A stretch of 64,000 nt of DNA, from the NCBI GenBank assembly GCA_054601695.1, contig BAAHQB010000241.1, forward strand, positions 1 through 64,000, given 5' to 3'. Positions 1 through 24,435 of the stretch are shown here, in pieces. A program made the translations under genes and the position numbers. The number at the start of each line of letters is the position of its first letter. The first letter of the stretch is position 1. The notes under the pieces were generated by a model. That model was not told the origin of the DNA and made no database searches. It saw only the letters and a list, made by a program, of their open reading frames with translations. Source of the DNA: Amorphochlora amoebiformis. Taxonomy: Eukaryota > Cercozoa > Chlorarachniophyceae.

Positions 1-931
1 TAACCCTAACCCTAACCCTAACCCTAACCCTAACCCTAACCCTAACCCTAACCCTAACCCTAACCCTAACCCTAACCCTAACCCTAACCCGACACCCTAA
101 CCCTAACCCTACACCCTAACCCTAACCCGACACCCTAACCCTAACCCTAACCCGACACCCTAACCCTAACCCTAACCCGACACCCTAACCCTAACCCTAA
201 CCCTAACCCTAACCCTAACCCTAACCCTAACCCTAACCCTAACCCTAACCCTAACCCTAACCCTAACCCTAACCCTAACCCTAACCCTAACCCTAACCCT
301 AACCCGACACCCTAACCCGACACCCTACCCCTAACCCTAACCCGACACCCTAACCCGACACCCTAACCCGACACCCTAACCCTAACCCTAACCCTAACCC
401 GACACCCTAACCCTAACCCGACACCCTAACCCGACACCCTAACCCTAACCCTAACCCGACACCCTAACCCTAACCCGACACCCTAACCCGACACCCTAAC
501 CCGACACCCTAACCCGACACCCTAACCCGACACCCTAACCCGACACCCTAACCCTAACCCGACACCCTAACCCGACACCCTAACCCGACACCCTAACCCT
601 AACCCTAACCCGACCCCCTAACCCGACACCCTAACCCTAACCCGACACCCTAACCCGACACCCTAACCCGACACCCTAACCCGACACCCTAACCCGACAC
701 CCTAACCCTAACCCGACACCCTAACCACCCTAACCCTAACCCTAACCCGACACCCTAACCCTAACCCGACACCCTAACCCGACACCCTAACCCGACACCC
801 TAACCCGACACCCTAACCCTAACCCGACACCCTACCAGCCTAACCCGACACCCTAACCCGACACCCTAACCCTAACCCGACACCCTAACCCTAACCCGAC
901 ACCCTAACCCTAACCCTAACCCTAACCCTAA
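1..931. repeat. Telomere, CCCTAA repeats with CCCGACA variant
   Basis: The + strand reads CCCTAA into the chromosome, so the G-rich strand is TTAGGG and this is a left chromosome end. Bases 1-90 and about 183-305 are almost pure. The rest mixes the hexamer with a heptamer CCCGACA (TGTCGGG on the G strand), often alternating as CCCTAACCCGACA. A few degenerate units occur (CCGACCCC, ACCACCC, ACCAGCC). The array stops at about 931, against a transposon-like element. Confidence 0.98.
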
Positions 932-1321
932 AACTGATACAGATAGCATTAGTAAACGCAGCTTGATGAGTAGATGTCTGTACAGTATTGAAACGTTATC
1001 GTAGCCCTAATATAACCCGCCCGAGATCGATGGAGATTCTGGAGATAATTTGGAGATCGTTCGGAGATCGTATCATCCGGTAGCACTCGGTAGTACCCGG
1101 TGGTACCTGTTAGTACCCGGTAGTAACGGGCTTTCGTGGTACCGTGACAAAGCGTGACGTGGCATATCGTGGTGACGTCACGGCATATCACGCCTAATGT
1201 CACCCATCAGTACCCTCTTCGTTTGTAGTCAAGAGCAAGTACCCATGCAACATGGAAAGTTAAAATCAGAATTCGGAAAGACTTCAATCGGATCACTGTC
1301 CACACTTCCACTGCGTTTAAC
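932..1321 (+). mobile_element. TIR (MITE-like) element, copy A, telomere-abutting
   Basis: This is a close relative of 45457-45837: the same blocks occur in the same order, including the GATGAGTAGATGTCTG and CGTTATCGTAGCCC segments, the GGTAGTACCCGGTGG block and TGACGTCA at 1173-1180. The 3' end (CTGCGTTTAAC) matches the terminal repeat. The 5' terminal repeat is missing and the telomere starts there, as if the element was broken and healed by telomere addition. It has no long coding frame and is therefore non-autonomous. Confidence 0.75.
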
Positions 1322-1385
1322 GGAGAGAGAGAGAGAGAGAGACAGAGAGAGAAGAAAGAGAGAGAGAGAGAGAGAGAGAAAAGAA

Positions 1386-1417
<32 letters not shown>

Positions 1418-1442
1418 TAAGAGAGAGAGAGAGAGTGAAAGA

Positions 1443-1476
<34 letters not shown>

Positions 1477-1491
1477 AAGAGAGAGAGAGAA

Positions 1492-1544
<53 letters not shown>

Positions 1545-1799
1545 AAGAGAGAGAGAGAAAGAGAGAGAGAAAGGGAGAGAGAGAGAAAGAGAATGAGAGA
1601 GAGAAAGAGAAAGAGAATGAGAGAGAGAAAGAGAGAGAGAAAGAGAGAGAAAGAGAGAGAAAAAGAGAGAGAAAGGGAGAGAGAGAAAAAGAGAGAGAGA
1701 GAAAGAGAGAGAAAGATAGGGAAAATATATAGAAATATAAAATATATGATGATATATGATTAGATATATATTATATATATACAATTATATAATATATAT

Positions 1800-1859
<60 letters not shown>

Positions 1860-1874
1860 AGAAACAAAAATATG

Positions 1875-1921
<47 letters not shown>

Positions 1922-2084
1922 GAGGAGGGAGAGAGAGAGAGAGAGAAGAAGGAGTGAGAGAGAGAAAGAGAAAGAGAGAAAAAGAGAGAGAGAGCGAGTG
2001 AAAGAGAGAGAGAGAGAAAGAGAAGAGAGAGACAGAAAAAGAGAAAGGAGAGAGAGAAAGAGAATGAGAGAGAAGAGAGATATA
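1318..2084 (+). repeat. Polypurine (GA)n tracts split by (TA)n
   Basis: Bases 1318-1725 and 1874-2084 are nearly all G and A on the + strand (GAGA with GAAAGA interruptions). A (TA)n core lies at 1756-1858. The long frames read as R/E (+) or L/S (-) repeats and are artefacts. Such long polypurine mirror-type tracts can form triplex (H-DNA). Confidence 0.95.
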
Positions 2085-2116
2085 TAATATAAAATATATA
2101 TATATATATATATATA

Positions 2117-2153
<37 letters not shown>

Positions 2154-2722
2154 TTCTAAGGTTTGTGAGGATGATTATGTGGTAGGTGTAGTGTTAGCGA
2201 TTATAGCGATGACGGTATCTGAGGATTGTGAGGAGGATTGTGTCGATAACGTAAGACATCTGAGGAGGATGATTGTGGCGATAACAAACGACATCTGAAG
2301 AATGTGAGGATGATAACACGTGGCATTAACGATATCTGAGGACTGTGAGGATGATTGTGACATCTGAAGAATGTGAGGATGATAACACGTGGCATTAACG
2401 ATATCTGAGGACTGTGAGGATGATTGTGGCGATAACGATATCGGAAGACTATCAAGATGATCATAGCGATGACGATATCTTCTGATTGTTAGATCATGTG
2501 TGAACCAGAAATCAGGGATAGCGGTAGCGATAGCGGTAGCGGTAGCGATAGTGGTAGCGATAGCGGTAGCGATAGCGGTAGCGATAGCGGTAGCGATAAC
2601 GGTAGCGATATCGGTAGCGATAACGGTAGCGATAACTGTAGCGATGATGATACCGACTATTCGACCTCGTCAACCCAAACACAAACCTATAGGCCTTTAT
2701 GATGGTATATCATTTGCATATT

Positions 2723-2772
<50 letters not shown>

Positions 2773-3128
2773 TTCCCATCCGTGGTAGAGATATCGTAGT
2801 TATGCAAATGTGTACATAGGGGTATACGGAGGATGTAAAGTGTTTGCTGTTAGCCGATTACGTTTAAGCCTAGGTAGTGATCTAGGCACATATGTAGCAC
2901 ATACTGCTAGCCGGTAGGTTGAAGGTTAGTTAGTGATCTAGGTATATAGCCAGATACACCTACGGTTGTGAGCAGTGAAAAGAGGCATGGCAGCAAAGGT
3001 GGGTAAATATATCGACACATAAACACTCAACATTCATTGCACTCTTCTTCACAATTAGATATCTATCTATCTATATATATATATATTACACACACACACA
3101 CATATATATATAATATATAAATATATAT

Positions 3129-3169
<41 letters not shown>

Positions 3170-3180
3170 GCGACATAGTA
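2085..3180. repeat. Subtelomeric short arrays: GGTAGCGATAGC, GAGGATGATTGTG and TA
   Basis: Bases 2160-2480 hold imperfect copies of a unit with GAGGATGATTGTG and ATAACGATATCTGAGGA. Bases 2518-2645 are a 12-bp array (GGTAGCGATAGC). Bases 2820-3000 contain two related copies of a CTAGGTAGTGATCTAGG segment. TA tracts lie at 2725-2767 and 3070-3165. I see no gene. Confidence 0.8.
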
Positions 3181-3390
3181 TAGCAAGCAATGGTAGTCCA
3201 TGATATGAGTGAGGCCCTATTGGGTAAGACTGGTTGGATTAGGATTAACTTGGGCTCGCTCACTCGATGTATTCATCATATGCCTGTGACCCTATTGAGT
3301 AAGACTGATTGGATTATGATTAACTTGGGCTCGCTCACCTCGATGCATTCATCATATGCCTCAGACCCGATTGACTAAGACTGGTTGGAT

Positions 3391-3400
<10 letters not shown>
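3181..3400. repeat. ~87-bp tandem repeat, about 2.5 copies
   Basis: Three successive copies of the block containing GACTGGTTGGATTA, TTAACTTGGGCTCGCTCAC and ATTCATCATATGCCT occur between two TA tracts. The copies differ by scattered substitutions. Confidence 0.85.
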
Positions 3401-4780
<1,380 letters not shown>

Positions 4781-4789
4781 ATAATATGA

Positions 4790-4832
4790 CTTAGGCTTGG
4801 AGTTAGGGTTAGGGTTAGGGTTTGGGTTAGGC
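4790..4832 (-). repeat. Internal telomere-like patch (TTAGGG orientation)
   Basis: Bases here read GGAGTTAGGGTTAGGG followed by GTTAGGGTTTGGGTTAGG, opposite in orientation to the patch at 3946-3990, so the two face each other across a TA field. Confidence 0.85.
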
Positions 4833-5417
4833 CAAGTCAGGACGTTGGATCTTGCAAGTGCATACATGTATATATGCATAAATGTATACTAGTACTACAT
4901 GTGTGTATATGCACAGATGAGCGGATAGAGAATTTCTAGAATTTATTACCATGTGACATTTATAGAAATTGTATATGGTAGTATCATAATACATCTAGTA
5001 GATATATATATGTACTATCTAATAGTCACCGGGTAACTAGGGTAACTAAACATGTCAACTAGATCAGAGTTGTAGATATTCACGATATATTCATGTACTT
5101 AAATTAAATGCTAGAATGCCAACTTATTAATATTACGCTATGAGCTATGAAAGGCCAGAGCCTGTCTCCCTGGATTCTCCCAGTAGCAACTAGGCAAAAG
5201 CATGTCGATCCCGTAACTAGCGTCACTCAGCCAGATATGTGCATTTTACGCCCCTTCCCTTTAAGGATACCTACAAAATACGCAAGGAATATATTTGAAC
5301 GAGACGAAATGTGCGAGGAAGATAGGGTTGAGCAAAACGAGACAAAGTAGGTTGTTTAGGAATGAGATGTGATGTGGCCTTCCTAATAATCTCTCTGTGT
5401 CTTATGTGATAGGTTGT
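4833..5417. other. Gene D 3' flank, unique and CTAG-containing, then a ~60-bp array
   Basis: Bases 4900-5340 are mostly unique AT-rich sequence with several CTAG sites (4990-5070). A 67-codon + strand frame at 5147-5350 has no family resemblance and I do not call it. From 5340 to 5510 there are about three copies of a unit with AGGAATGAGATGTGATGTGG and CTTCCTAATAATCTCTCTG. The proximal part overlaps the end of the gene D coding tail. Confidence 0.6.
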
Positions 5418-5726
5418 TTAGGAATGAGAATGTGATGTGGGCTTCCTAATAATCTCTCTGTGTCTTATGTGGTGATGTGGTCTTCCTAATCTCTGTGTCT
5501 TTCCTGCGTGGTGGTACCTCTTGACCTTCTTATACGATATCAGGGTGGACGGTACGAGGCAGAAGCTTAACAGCAAGCAGAATATGGCTGATGACGTCGC
5601 CTGAATACAAACATTTTACAAAACTTCCCGTTGTATACGTACATACACATGTATGTATGTGTGTATATTTAAATATATAATGTAATATACATGTGTGTAG
5701 ATATACACATATACACATACAGATAC

Positions 5727-5771
<45 letters not shown>

Positions 5772-6047
5772 TATGTATATATGTATAAATTATATATGTA
5801 ATTATTACACACAATGCATACGTGTCTAGACGTGATACCAATGACCAAATGATATGAACACACATGTAAAACCATGCTACATCATACCTACTCGAAAATT
5901 ATACCGAATATTAGAATCCTTTACACACGTATAATTTACAGAATATAATGTAATATATATATATATATAATATATATATATATAAACTATATATATATAT
6001 ATATATATATATAATGTACATGATATATACATATGATTTATTAACCT

Positions 6048-6112
<65 letters not shown>

Positions 6113-6148
6113 TAAATACATATATATATATATATATATTATAAATAA

Positions 6149-6205
<57 letters not shown>

Positions 6206-7170
6206 ATATATATACACATATATATATGATGTGGTTGTTGATAAACATTTATGTATGTATATGTAAGATTTGGTCAGGTACGATGTTTCGACATATATGT
6301 TTGATGTTTAGAGATGTATGTATGTAACTTGTATGACTGATTTGGTGACTGCATTAACATGTATGAATGATTTGGTGATTGCCTTAACATGTGTGAATGA
6401 TTTTGTAATTGCCTTATCCTTTCCGTCGAGCCAGTAGTCACAGTAGCCGTCGGGCCTTTGGTTCCAGTAGCAAATGCTGAGCAGCGCGATGGCGCCACAG
6501 AAGGTGATGATCATGAACATGAAATTGCAAGCGTACTCCTGGACACCCCAACATCAATACGGTGCGCGTAAGCCTCCCAAATCATCCCACACACCCCAAA
6601 ATCATGCCACACATCCCAAAAATGCTTCCAAATGATTAAAAGCTGTGACGATGAATTGGAATCGAAATGATCCATTCCACTACCAGAAGTACCGTGAGGG
6701 GCCAGAGGCTCATGTAGCTCCGACGAATATCCAAATAATCGAACGCCTAATTCAACAAAGAGGTCGGAATGAATTCTCCGAAGTATACGCGCCACACGTC
6801 ATTTGCTTTTGTGTGTACCTGCGCCATGCACTGAAAGACAACTGCCCAGAGGGAGATCATGAGAAGATTCTTGGCCTCGGACAAGCTCCGAAAATTGTCG
6901 CTTGCAATCAAAACGAAGGACGAGAGCGCACAAAACTGCGTGTAGGATAAGAGCAAGTATACTCATGAGTGCAGAGCGCGGGTTAACGCCAAGATGGCTC
7001 TGGGGTGACGTATGCGTTCTTATGTAGTTTGTTCGGCGTACCATACACAAGAGGCGAAGAATGGAGCGATTGCTGGTCCAGGTGAAGGGTTCGAAGACCA
7101 CATCGTCCTCGAGATTCGCCACCGCGTCCAGCTCTGCCTCTAGACCGCTACGGAGGCCGGAGTACGCCAT
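5418..7170 (-). CDS. Four-TM protein, synaptogyrin/MARVEL-like (gene D)
   Basis: Five-exon model on the minus strand: 7042-7170, 6819-6935, 6693-6746 (or to 6684), 6413-6538 and 5418-5600, giving about 202 aa. All phases are 0. The N-terminus holds FEPFT followed by RSILRLL, resembling the FDPYT...ILR entry to the first helix of synaptogyrins. Four hydrophobic segments follow: [63 protein letters not shown]. The tail is basic (YKKVKRY). This order fits a MARVEL-type vesicle membrane protein with cytosolic ends; that assignment is inference. Exon 4 leaves through a GC donor (AAG|GCAATT), and copies of that junction follow in the intron. The exon 3 end is ambiguous between two GT donors, and a longer hydrophobic reading to 6650 fits the phase less well. 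The last exon could also splice on at AAG|GTCAAG. The gene is divergent from GALE. Confidence 0.5.
6300..6412 (-). repeat. Donor-junction array in gene D intron 4
   Basis: On the minus strand the exon end AAGGCAATTACAAAATCATT is followed by two further copies (AAGGCAATCACCAAATCATT, then a diverged AATGCAGTCACC copy), about 30 bp apart. The repeat unit includes the last exon bases and the GC donor. Confidence 0.75.
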
Positions 7171-7625
7171 GCCTCTCAAATGTCTCCCGAGGCCGACAAA
7201 TTGAAGGAGTATTATTCTTTTTTAATTCTTCGCTTCTCTCTTTTGACGAGATTGCAATATGGTACTTGGCGCGAGTGTTTCGACGTCTCTGGCGTCTGAA
7301 ACAGCGTCTCTTCGGACACCCCACCACCGCTGGAGACGGGGGAACGTTGTGATGGGTATGGGGATTCTGTTCGTAATCTTGTTGATGCATGGGACTCTGT
7401 CCCCTCGCCAAGTTTTTCGGACAAGGCACGTGGCAGCTTCAGCGTATTCCAGGTTTGACCGATACGGTGTATACCTCCTTGTGTGCTTAATGTTCAATTT
7501 AATACAGAGGCACGTTTGGTGGTTCCGTAATGGGAGGTTCGGTGGGGGGTTCCAGTGGAGTTGAAGCTTGTGGTGGGGTTGGGAACGGACGAATTGGGAT
7601 TCGAAACCCTGCTAAGGCCCGCAGT
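7171..7625. promoter_or_regulatory. Divergent 5' region between gene D and GALE
   Basis: About 455 bp separate the gene D start codon (minus, 7170) from the preferred GALE ATG (plus, 7626); the distance is 360 bp if GALE starts at 7530. The sequence is unique and GC-balanced, unlike every other non-coding stretch here. Small frames on both strands (for example plus 7259-7564) show no family resemblance. Promoter function is inferred from the head-to-head layout; I see no clear TATA box. Confidence 0.5.
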
Positions 7626-18348
<10,723 letters not shown>

Positions 18349-18836
18349 TGACGTCATTTGGAATCTGCTTTGAACTCAAACGGACCACTATTTTGCTAGC
18401 TCAAACGGACCACTGTTTGCTAGGCTGAGCACTGTTTGCTAGGTGAGGGATAAATCCGTCTAATTCGTGTCTCCGCAGGCCGATTGAAATATTGACCGAC
18501 CCTAGAGACTAGTATGATGCCACATTGCCACTGCATCTAGTGCATATACATGTCACCCTAAGTTCGGCTTCTACTGTTGGTTGTGGTTGTTGGACAAGTT
18601 GTCATGATCAGTCGAGATCCGGCTTTCTACTGGTTCAAACTTAACGACTACAGACCTCACTCAACTTAATAATTAACCTCATTAAACCTTGTCGTATCAT
18701 CACATAATACTCTATATCTAGTATATACTAGATATACAATGTCGATATACTCTACGTACATACTACTAATTCATGATATAGTAGTCTAGGTAGTGCTAGT
18801 AGTATCACAGCATACTATGTACTAGATATATTATAT

Positions 18837-18875
<39 letters not shown>

Positions 18876-19420
18876 CACATGTATTATACTTCTAGTATAT
18901 CTAGATATGTATATATATATATATACGATATATCTAGATATATATATATATATATATATCCAGTATATACTAGATATATACTGGATCATCATAATTCGAT
19001 ATCTCAAAATTTAGTGAATTTGTAAACGTTAAAGATTGTATCTAGATCTAGTGTACGGTATATCATCTAGATCATAATAGTAGTACTAGTAGTAGTCTAG
19101 GTAGTCTGGTAGTAATTCTACTAGTTACTCAGTTCTCTGGCCTGATCCTCTGGAGCGTAGTCCACTACTACTAGTACTACTACACTCTCTAGACTCTAGA
19201 CACTAGACCTAGTAGACTACAGTCTTTCCTAGTCGGACTACTCTAGTACTTAAGTACTACGTATACACCTAGTACACTGACTAGTACGATTAGCTAGAGT
19301 CTAGAGAGTCTAGCTAGCTGTGACTGGTGTGCCACCTCTAGACTTATCTACTAGATCTACTAGATCTACTAGATCTACTAGATCTACTAGATCCACTGCC
19401 TAGACTGCATGCGCTGCAAA
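18349..19420. other. GALE 3' spacer, CTAG-rich
   Basis: No gene. Bases 18349-18660 are unique and include two copies of CAAACGGACCACTNTTTGCTAG. From about 18710 the sequence is crowded with CTAG tetramers and palindromes such as TCTAGA and ACTAGT; 19356-19396 is a TCTACTAGA array. Similar CTAG-rich DNA lies 3' of other genes in this window. Confidence 0.8.
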
Positions 19421-19473
19421 TACGCCAGCACCTCTTGCATGGATATGTATATATGTATATATATATCTATATG

Positions 19474-19526
<53 letters not shown>

Positions 19527-19860
19527 CATATATGCATGCATGCACAAGAAGTTGTGCTACGTGCATTTATGACACGCATGGCCGCGGGCGTGTGGCATTG
19601 CACACACACTGGACACATAACTACATGCATCTGATGTACTAGATACGGCCTTGATCTAATCAAACTAGTTTTTTGCGTATGGGTAGCAAAGGCTTTTTCT
19701 AGGCAAAAAGTGCTAAATGGTAGAAATGGTAGCTTCCGTGTATAGGGCTGCGAAAATGTCTCCTTTTTGGACGCTCAGTGGAACCTGCCAAATCATAAGT
19801 ACAACGTATTACAATCAATACTCAACTCATATATCTATATAGGTATTCATTCGCACCATA
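19421..19860. other. Unique patch with TA core, no confirmed gene
   Basis: A TA tract at 19440-19525 is followed by GC-richer unique sequence (19535-19760). On the minus strand 19555-19625 gives cysteine-rich readings (such as CVQCH) after a possible AG acceptor, which could be a further 3' exon of gene B, but I cannot join it in phase. Confidence 0.35.
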
Positions 19861-19888
19861 TATATATATATGTACATACAAACATATA

Positions 19889-19940
<52 letters not shown>

Positions 19941-20176
19941 ATGTATATATGATTAGATTTTGTATATATTTTTATTTGTATATATGTGTATACTATATAT
20001 ACTCATACCCATAGTCACACTCATAGTCGTACTCATAGTCGTACTCATAGTCATACCCATACTCATACTCATACTCATGCCCATACTCGTGCCCATAGCC
20101 ATACTCATAATCATGCTCATACTCATACTCATACCCCATACTCATACCCATACTCCTCATATCAATGCCCATATTC

Positions 20177-20255
<79 letters not shown>

Positions 20256-20269
20256 TATATATATATATA

Positions 20270-20315
<46 letters not shown>

Positions 20316-20345
20316 ATATATATATATATATATATAATGTATAGA
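19860..20345. repeat. TA tracts and ACTCAT hexamer array
   Basis: TA tracts at 19860-19940 and 20178-20340. Bases 19998-20165 are ACTCATACTCATAC units, the reverse complement of the array at 20346-21752. Confidence 0.9.
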
Positions 20346-21752
20346 TAATAAGGAGCATGAGTATTAGCATGGGCATGAGTATGAGTATGGGTATGAGTAT
20401 GGGCATGAGTATGAGTATGGGGATGAGTATGGGCATGAGTATGAGTATGGGGATGAGTATGGGCATGAGTATGAGTATGGGGATGAGTATGAGTATGGGG
20501 ATGAGTATGGGGATGAGTATGGGTATGAGTATGAGTATGATTATGGGGATGAGTAAGAGCATGAGTATGCGTCTGGGTATGGTTATAAGTATGAGTATGA
20601 GTGTGGGTATGAGAAGAGTATGGGGCATGAGTATGGAGTACGAGTATGATTATGAGTATGGGTATGACTATGTAGGTATGAGTATGAGTATGAGTATGAG
20701 TATGATTATGAGTATGAGCATGAGTATGAGTATGAGTATGTAGGTATGAGTATGAGTATGAGTATGAGTATGAGTATGAGTATGAGTATGAGTATGAGTA
20801 TGAGTATGAGTATGAGTATGAGTATGATTATGAGTATGAGTATGAGTATGAGTATGAGTATGTAGGTATGAGTATGAGTATGAGTATGAGTATGAGTATG
20901 AGTATGAGTATGAGTATGAGTATGAGTATGAGTATGAGTATGAGTATGAGTATGAGTATGAGTATGAGTATGAGTATGAGTATGAGTATGAGTATGATTA
21001 TGAGTATGATTATGAGTATGAGTATGAGTATGTAGGTATGAGTATGAGTATGAGTATGAGTATGTAGGTATGAGTATGAGTATGAGTATGAGTATGAGTA
21101 TGATTATGAGTATGAGTATGAGTATGAGTATGAGTATGAGTATGAGTATGAGTATGAGTATGAGTATGAGTATGAGTATGAGTATGAGTATGAGTATGAG
21201 TATGAGTATGAGTATGAGTATGAGTATGAGTATGAGTATGAGTATGAGTATGATTATGAGTATGATTATGAGTATGAGTATGAGTATGTAGGTATGAGTA
21301 TGAGTATGAGTATGAGTATGAGTATGAGTATGAGTATGAGTATGAGTATGAGTATGAGTATGAGTATGAGTATGAGTATGAGTATGAGTATGAGTATGAG
21401 TATGAGTATGATTATGAGTATGAGTATGAGTATGAGTATGAGTATGAGTATGAGTATGAGTATGAGTATGAGTATGAGTATGAGTATGAGTATGAGTATG
21501 AGTATGAGTATGAGTATGAGTATGAGTATGAGTATGAGTATGAGTATGAGTATGAGTATGATTATGAGTATGATTATGAGTATGAGTATGAGTATGTAGG
21601 TATGAGTATGAGTATGAGTATGAGTATGAGTATGAGTATGAGTATGAGTATGAGTATGAGTATGAGTATGAGTATGAGCATGAGTGTGAGCATGAGTATG
21701 AGTATGAGCATGCGAATGAATATGGGTATGCGTATGAGTATGGGTGTGAGTA
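20346..21752 (+). repeat. 1.4-kb hexamer array (GAGTAT)n
   Basis: Continuous (GAGTAT)n with GGGTAT and GGGCAT variants in the first 350 bp. Regularly spaced GATTAT and GTAGGTAT variants define a higher-order unit of about 220 to 300 bp that repeats at 20830, 21060, 21290 and 21595. All frames are open by repetition only. Confidence 0.97.
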
Positions 21753-21753
21753 G

Positions 21754-21847
<94 letters not shown>

Positions 21848-21965
21848 TATGTGTATATGTATATGTATGTGTTTATATCTGTACATACATGCATATGTTT
21901 TATGCATATGTACTCATTTATACAGACATACTAAATGAAAAAAAAACTCACAAGCACACACACAC

Positions 21966-22002
<37 letters not shown>

Positions 22003-22005
22003 TAT

Positions 22006-22262
22006 ATTGGTTAAGCAACGATATAAACAGCATGAGAGAACGCAGGTCGAGGACGAGATACCAACAGTGTGAAACAAATATTCATAGCTACACATCACAA
22101 TCCAGGAGATCGCTGGAGATCCCGGACATTCACTGGAGATCGACTCAACCGGGATAAAAAGGTTCAGCACCCGATACCATTGGGTACTACCCGGTACACA
22201 CAAGGTCTCTGCCCCTAGGGTTACAGTCCGTGACGTCACGTCAGTTTACGCTCCACAACTAC
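22006..22262 (+). mobile_element. TIR (MITE-like) element, copy C, diverged
   Basis: Begins TTGGTTAAGCAACGATATAAAC after a TA tract and carries the same ordered blocks as copy D: CATGAGAGAACGCAG, GGAGATCCCGGA, the GGTACTACCCGGTA block and TGACGTCA at 22231-22238. I could not find its right terminal repeat. Confidence 0.6.
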
Positions 22263-22429
22263 ACCTATTTTATACACATGAACCTGTGTTTATGTTGTGA
22301 GGTTAGCGAATGGTATTTTTGTCGTAGTCCATAATTTGTTGAGACCCGTTTGAGTGGGTTGGATTCTTATAACCCTAATTGGGTATGCGCGCGATGCTAC
22401 ACATACGTATTTTAGATAGAAATAAAATC

Positions 22430-22480
<51 letters not shown>

Positions 22481-22545
22481 GTGCAAGCAATGATGTATTT
22501 GTACCCTTTGGTGTTCTTTCCGTTGCGGTGCCGTGTGCATACTCT
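22263..22545. other. Unique spacer with a TA tract
   Basis: Bases 22263-22430 and 22480-22545 are unique with no supported frame; a TA tract lies at 22436-22475. Confidence 0.6.
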
Positions 22546-23015
22546 AATCATGTAAATCAAACCATACTCTAATCATGTAAATCAAACCATACTCTAATCA
22601 TGTAAATCAAACCATACTCTAATCATGTAAATCAAACCATACTCTAATCATGTAAATCAAACCATACTCTAATCATGTAAATCAAACCATACTCTAATCA
22701 TGTAAATCAAACCATACTCTAATCATGTAAATCAAACCATACTCTAATCATGTAAATCAAACCATACTCTAATCATGTAAATCAAACCATACTCTAATCA
22801 TGTAAATCAAACCATACTCTAATCATGTAAATCAAACCATACTCTAATCATGTAAATCAAACCATACTCTAATCATGTAAATCAAACCATACTCTAATCA
22901 TGTAAATCAAACCATACTCTAATCATGTAAATCAAACCATACTCTAATCATGTAAATCAAACCATACTCTAATCATGTAAATCAAACCATACTCTAATCC
23001 TGTAAATCAAACCAC
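22546..23015 (+). repeat. 25-bp array, ~19 nearly identical copies
   Basis: The unit ATCATGTAAATCAAACCATA plus CTCTA repeats about 19 times with only one visible substitution (ATCCTG in the last unit). Every other array in the window is visibly degraded, so this one is young or homogenised. It has no spacers and is not a CRISPR array. Confidence 0.97.
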
Positions 23016-23037
23016 AATATCACAATACATTCTGCAT

Positions 23038-23620
<583 letters not shown>

Positions 23621-23643
23621 TATATAAATAATATATATGTTAT

Positions 23644-24290
23644 CTAGTTTATATTAAAATATATGCTGTTTCTTACATGGTCACATTCAACGCAAAACAC
23701 ATCCCCACAATCATCGCAACCAATCTGTTGCAAACACATCGTTACATTCATCGCAACCGATCTCTTACAAACACATTGTCACATTCATCGCAACCAATCT
23801 GTTTCAAACACATTGTCACATTCATCGCAAGAAATCCGTTTCAAACACGTCGCCATATCTGTTACAAACACATCATGCTACTTCAAACTCAAGGAACCTG
23901 TTACAAACACATCATCCTACATTCATCTCGACCAATGTCATACAAACACATCCATTCCCACATCCATCTCGACCAATCTGTATCTCGACCAATCTCTATC
24001 TGTTACAAACACATCATCCCACATTCATCTCCACCAACCTGTATCTGTTTCATACACATCCCATATCCAACTGAATCTCTCTGTTACAAATACATCCCAT
24101 ACCCATCTCAATCTGTATGTATGTGTTACAAACACGTCATCCCGTATCCATCTGAATTAATCTGCCACAAGCACATCATCCCACATTATGCATCTTGACC
24201 AATGTGTTACTAACGTCACGTAACGCATCCATCCCACATTCATTGCAACGTTACAAAAATCGAGCTATTCATACATGTACATATTCATGT

Positions 24291-24329
<39 letters not shown>

Positions 24330-24333
24330 CATG

Positions 24334-24378
<45 letters not shown>

Positions 24379-24384
24379 TACATT

Positions 24385-24435
<51 letters not shown>

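Noticed and set aside
1197-1784. RERERE and SLSLSL open frames
   Set aside because: Translations of the (GA)n tract.
5147-5350. 67-codon plus-strand frame
   Set aside because: No recognisable domain, and it lies 3' of gene D on the other strand; random open frame is likely.
20706-21848. 380-codon open frame (HTHTHT/ILILIL)
   Set aside because: Pure consequence of the (GAGTAT)n array; no start context or unique sequence.
22546-23015. CRISPR-like direct repeats
   Set aside because: Head-to-tail 25-bp units without spacers, in a eukaryotic chromosome.
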